A stretch of 64,000 nt of DNA from Ecytonucleospora hepatopenaei (lineage: Eukaryota > Microsporidia > Enterocytozoonidae), in assembly GCA_026692725.1 (NCBI GenBank), contig JAPMUG010000010.1, positions 77,001 to 141,000 on the forward strand. Direction: 5' to 3'. Of the stretch, positions 63,346-64,000 are shown one piece after another (position 1 is the stretch's first letter; every line of letters begins with the position of its first letter). The notes beneath the pieces were generated by a model, which saw only the letters and a list, made by a program, of their open reading frames with translations, made no database searches and was not told the origin of the DNA. A program made the translations under genes and the position numbers.

Positions 63346-64000
63346 TTGGTTTTAATTAATTTATTTTCTCTATTTTTTGTTAAATATTTGATATTTATTT
63401 ATTGCTCTGATTCTGAATATAAAACTATAACTAAAAATCCAATACATAATGTTACTCTTAATAAAGATGACAAGTTTATTATAAAAAATAAATTCAAACA
63501 AATATTACTAATAAATAATCAACAGATTAATGAAACTAAAAATATTTTATACTTCCACTCTTTGAAAATGGTTTGTATGTTTACCAAGGTGTAGAAAATA
63601 CATAATTTATAGAATATGAAAAAACATATATTATTCCTAAAAATACAAAAATAACTGTTAATTCAGAACATTTTAAGCTTATGGAAGATGTTGAGGTAAG
63701 GTTAAATAGTGGATGTATTGAGGTAGATGATACTTCCATATATTTTTACTGTTTCTAATAAACAAATAACTACAACAAATAAAGACAAGACACAAGTACA
63801 AAGACAAGAAAAACAAATTTATGAAATACCTACTTTTGAAAACAAAAAAATAGTTTTAAATGTTAAAAATGGAAATGTGTATATTATGACAACTCTATTG
63901 ATAAAAGTGAAGATTTAGGTTTGTTAAGAAATGATGGAAACACTTCAGTTACTCCAGCCATAATAAATCCAAACTTAACTTTTTTTCATTGTGAGAATAA
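63346..64000 (+). pseudogene. Frameshifted surface-protein gene, cut by window end
   Basis: A hydrophobic leader-like start without an ATG (a TTG opens the frame) leads into SEYKTITKNPIHNVTLNKDD, ending at a stop near 63594. The protein-like sequence continues in another frame (about 63610-63760: FIEYEKTYIIPKNTKITVNSE, DVEVRLNSGCIEVDD), then another (63745-63918: NKQITTTNKDKTQVQ..IYEIPTFENKKIVLNV), then a fourth segment with NDGNTSVTPAIINPNLTFFHCEN to the window end. Repeated frame changes with protein-like composition in each piece indicate a decayed gene of the same general class as the anchored proteins at 33-39 kb. Confidence 0.55.

Overview
The window looks like nuclear DNA of a microsporidian (a highly reduced intracellular fungal relative). 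The evidence is: very AT-rich DNA; about fifty short, intronless, closely packed genes on both strands; shortened eukaryotic housekeeping proteins; a divergent eukaryotic 5S rRNA gene; and CCC blocks placed directly upstream of start codons, a promoter feature reported for microsporidia. The species cannot be named from this sequence alone. No tRNA, CRISPR array or bacterial-type operon was seen.

Layout. 1-1.85 kb holds decayed Tc1/mariner-type transposons. 2.5-7.3 kb is extremely AT-rich and Asn-rich: a membrane-anchored coiled-coil protein, the mRNA-capping RNA triphosphatase and poorly conserved genes, one of them frameshifted. 7.4-17 kb carries ribosomal proteins eS10 and uL13, a kleisin (cohesin subunit), two of three paralogous secreted helical proteins, a TRAPP/sedlin protein, the RNA polymerase I largest subunit and the 5S rRNA gene. 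17-24 kb is mostly secreted or membrane proteins of unknown role, including the third helical paralogue. 24-33 kb returns to housekeeping: an Rpp21-like RNase P protein, elongin C, Pol I A43, TBP, uL29, CCT1, an Sm protein and a LisH protein.

33-39.4 kb is an array of five membrane-anchored, lineage-specific proteins in the same orientation. 39.5-47 kb has two single-domain ZPR1 genes, a SND2-like protein, a Na+/H+ antiporter, a PIP kinase, small membrane proteins and a zinc-binding regulator. 47-58 kb is a dense housekeeping block: acyltransferase, Swd2, a membrane thioredoxin, Ran, a TBC RabGAP, RCC1, an ArfGAP, RPA3, a UBA-UBX protein, a NEDD8-like modifier and eL39. 57-64 kb ends with polytopic membrane proteins, an arrestin-fold protein, a secreted protein carrying nuclear-localisation-like motifs, and a decaying surface-protein gene cut by the window end.

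Functional groupings: Pol I and ribosome production (A190, A43, TBP, 5S rRNA, ribosomal proteins); nuclear transport (Ran and its exchange factor RCC1, 1.3 kb apart); ubiquitin-like signalling (NEDD8-like protein, elongin C, UBX protein); membrane traffic (TRAPP, TBC, ArfGAP, PIP kinase, arrestin).

The most striking unexplained signal is an exactly spaced 25-bp palindrome (9-bp arms, 7-bp spacer) followed by GCATAAA boxes, 33-36 bp before the start codons of all three secreted helical paralogues. It contrasts with the CCC promoters of most other genes and suggests a separate, co-regulated gene set, possibly spore- or stage-specific. Several start codons were chosen as the first in-frame ATG downstream of the longest open frame, because upstream codons such as TTG are unlikely starts here.
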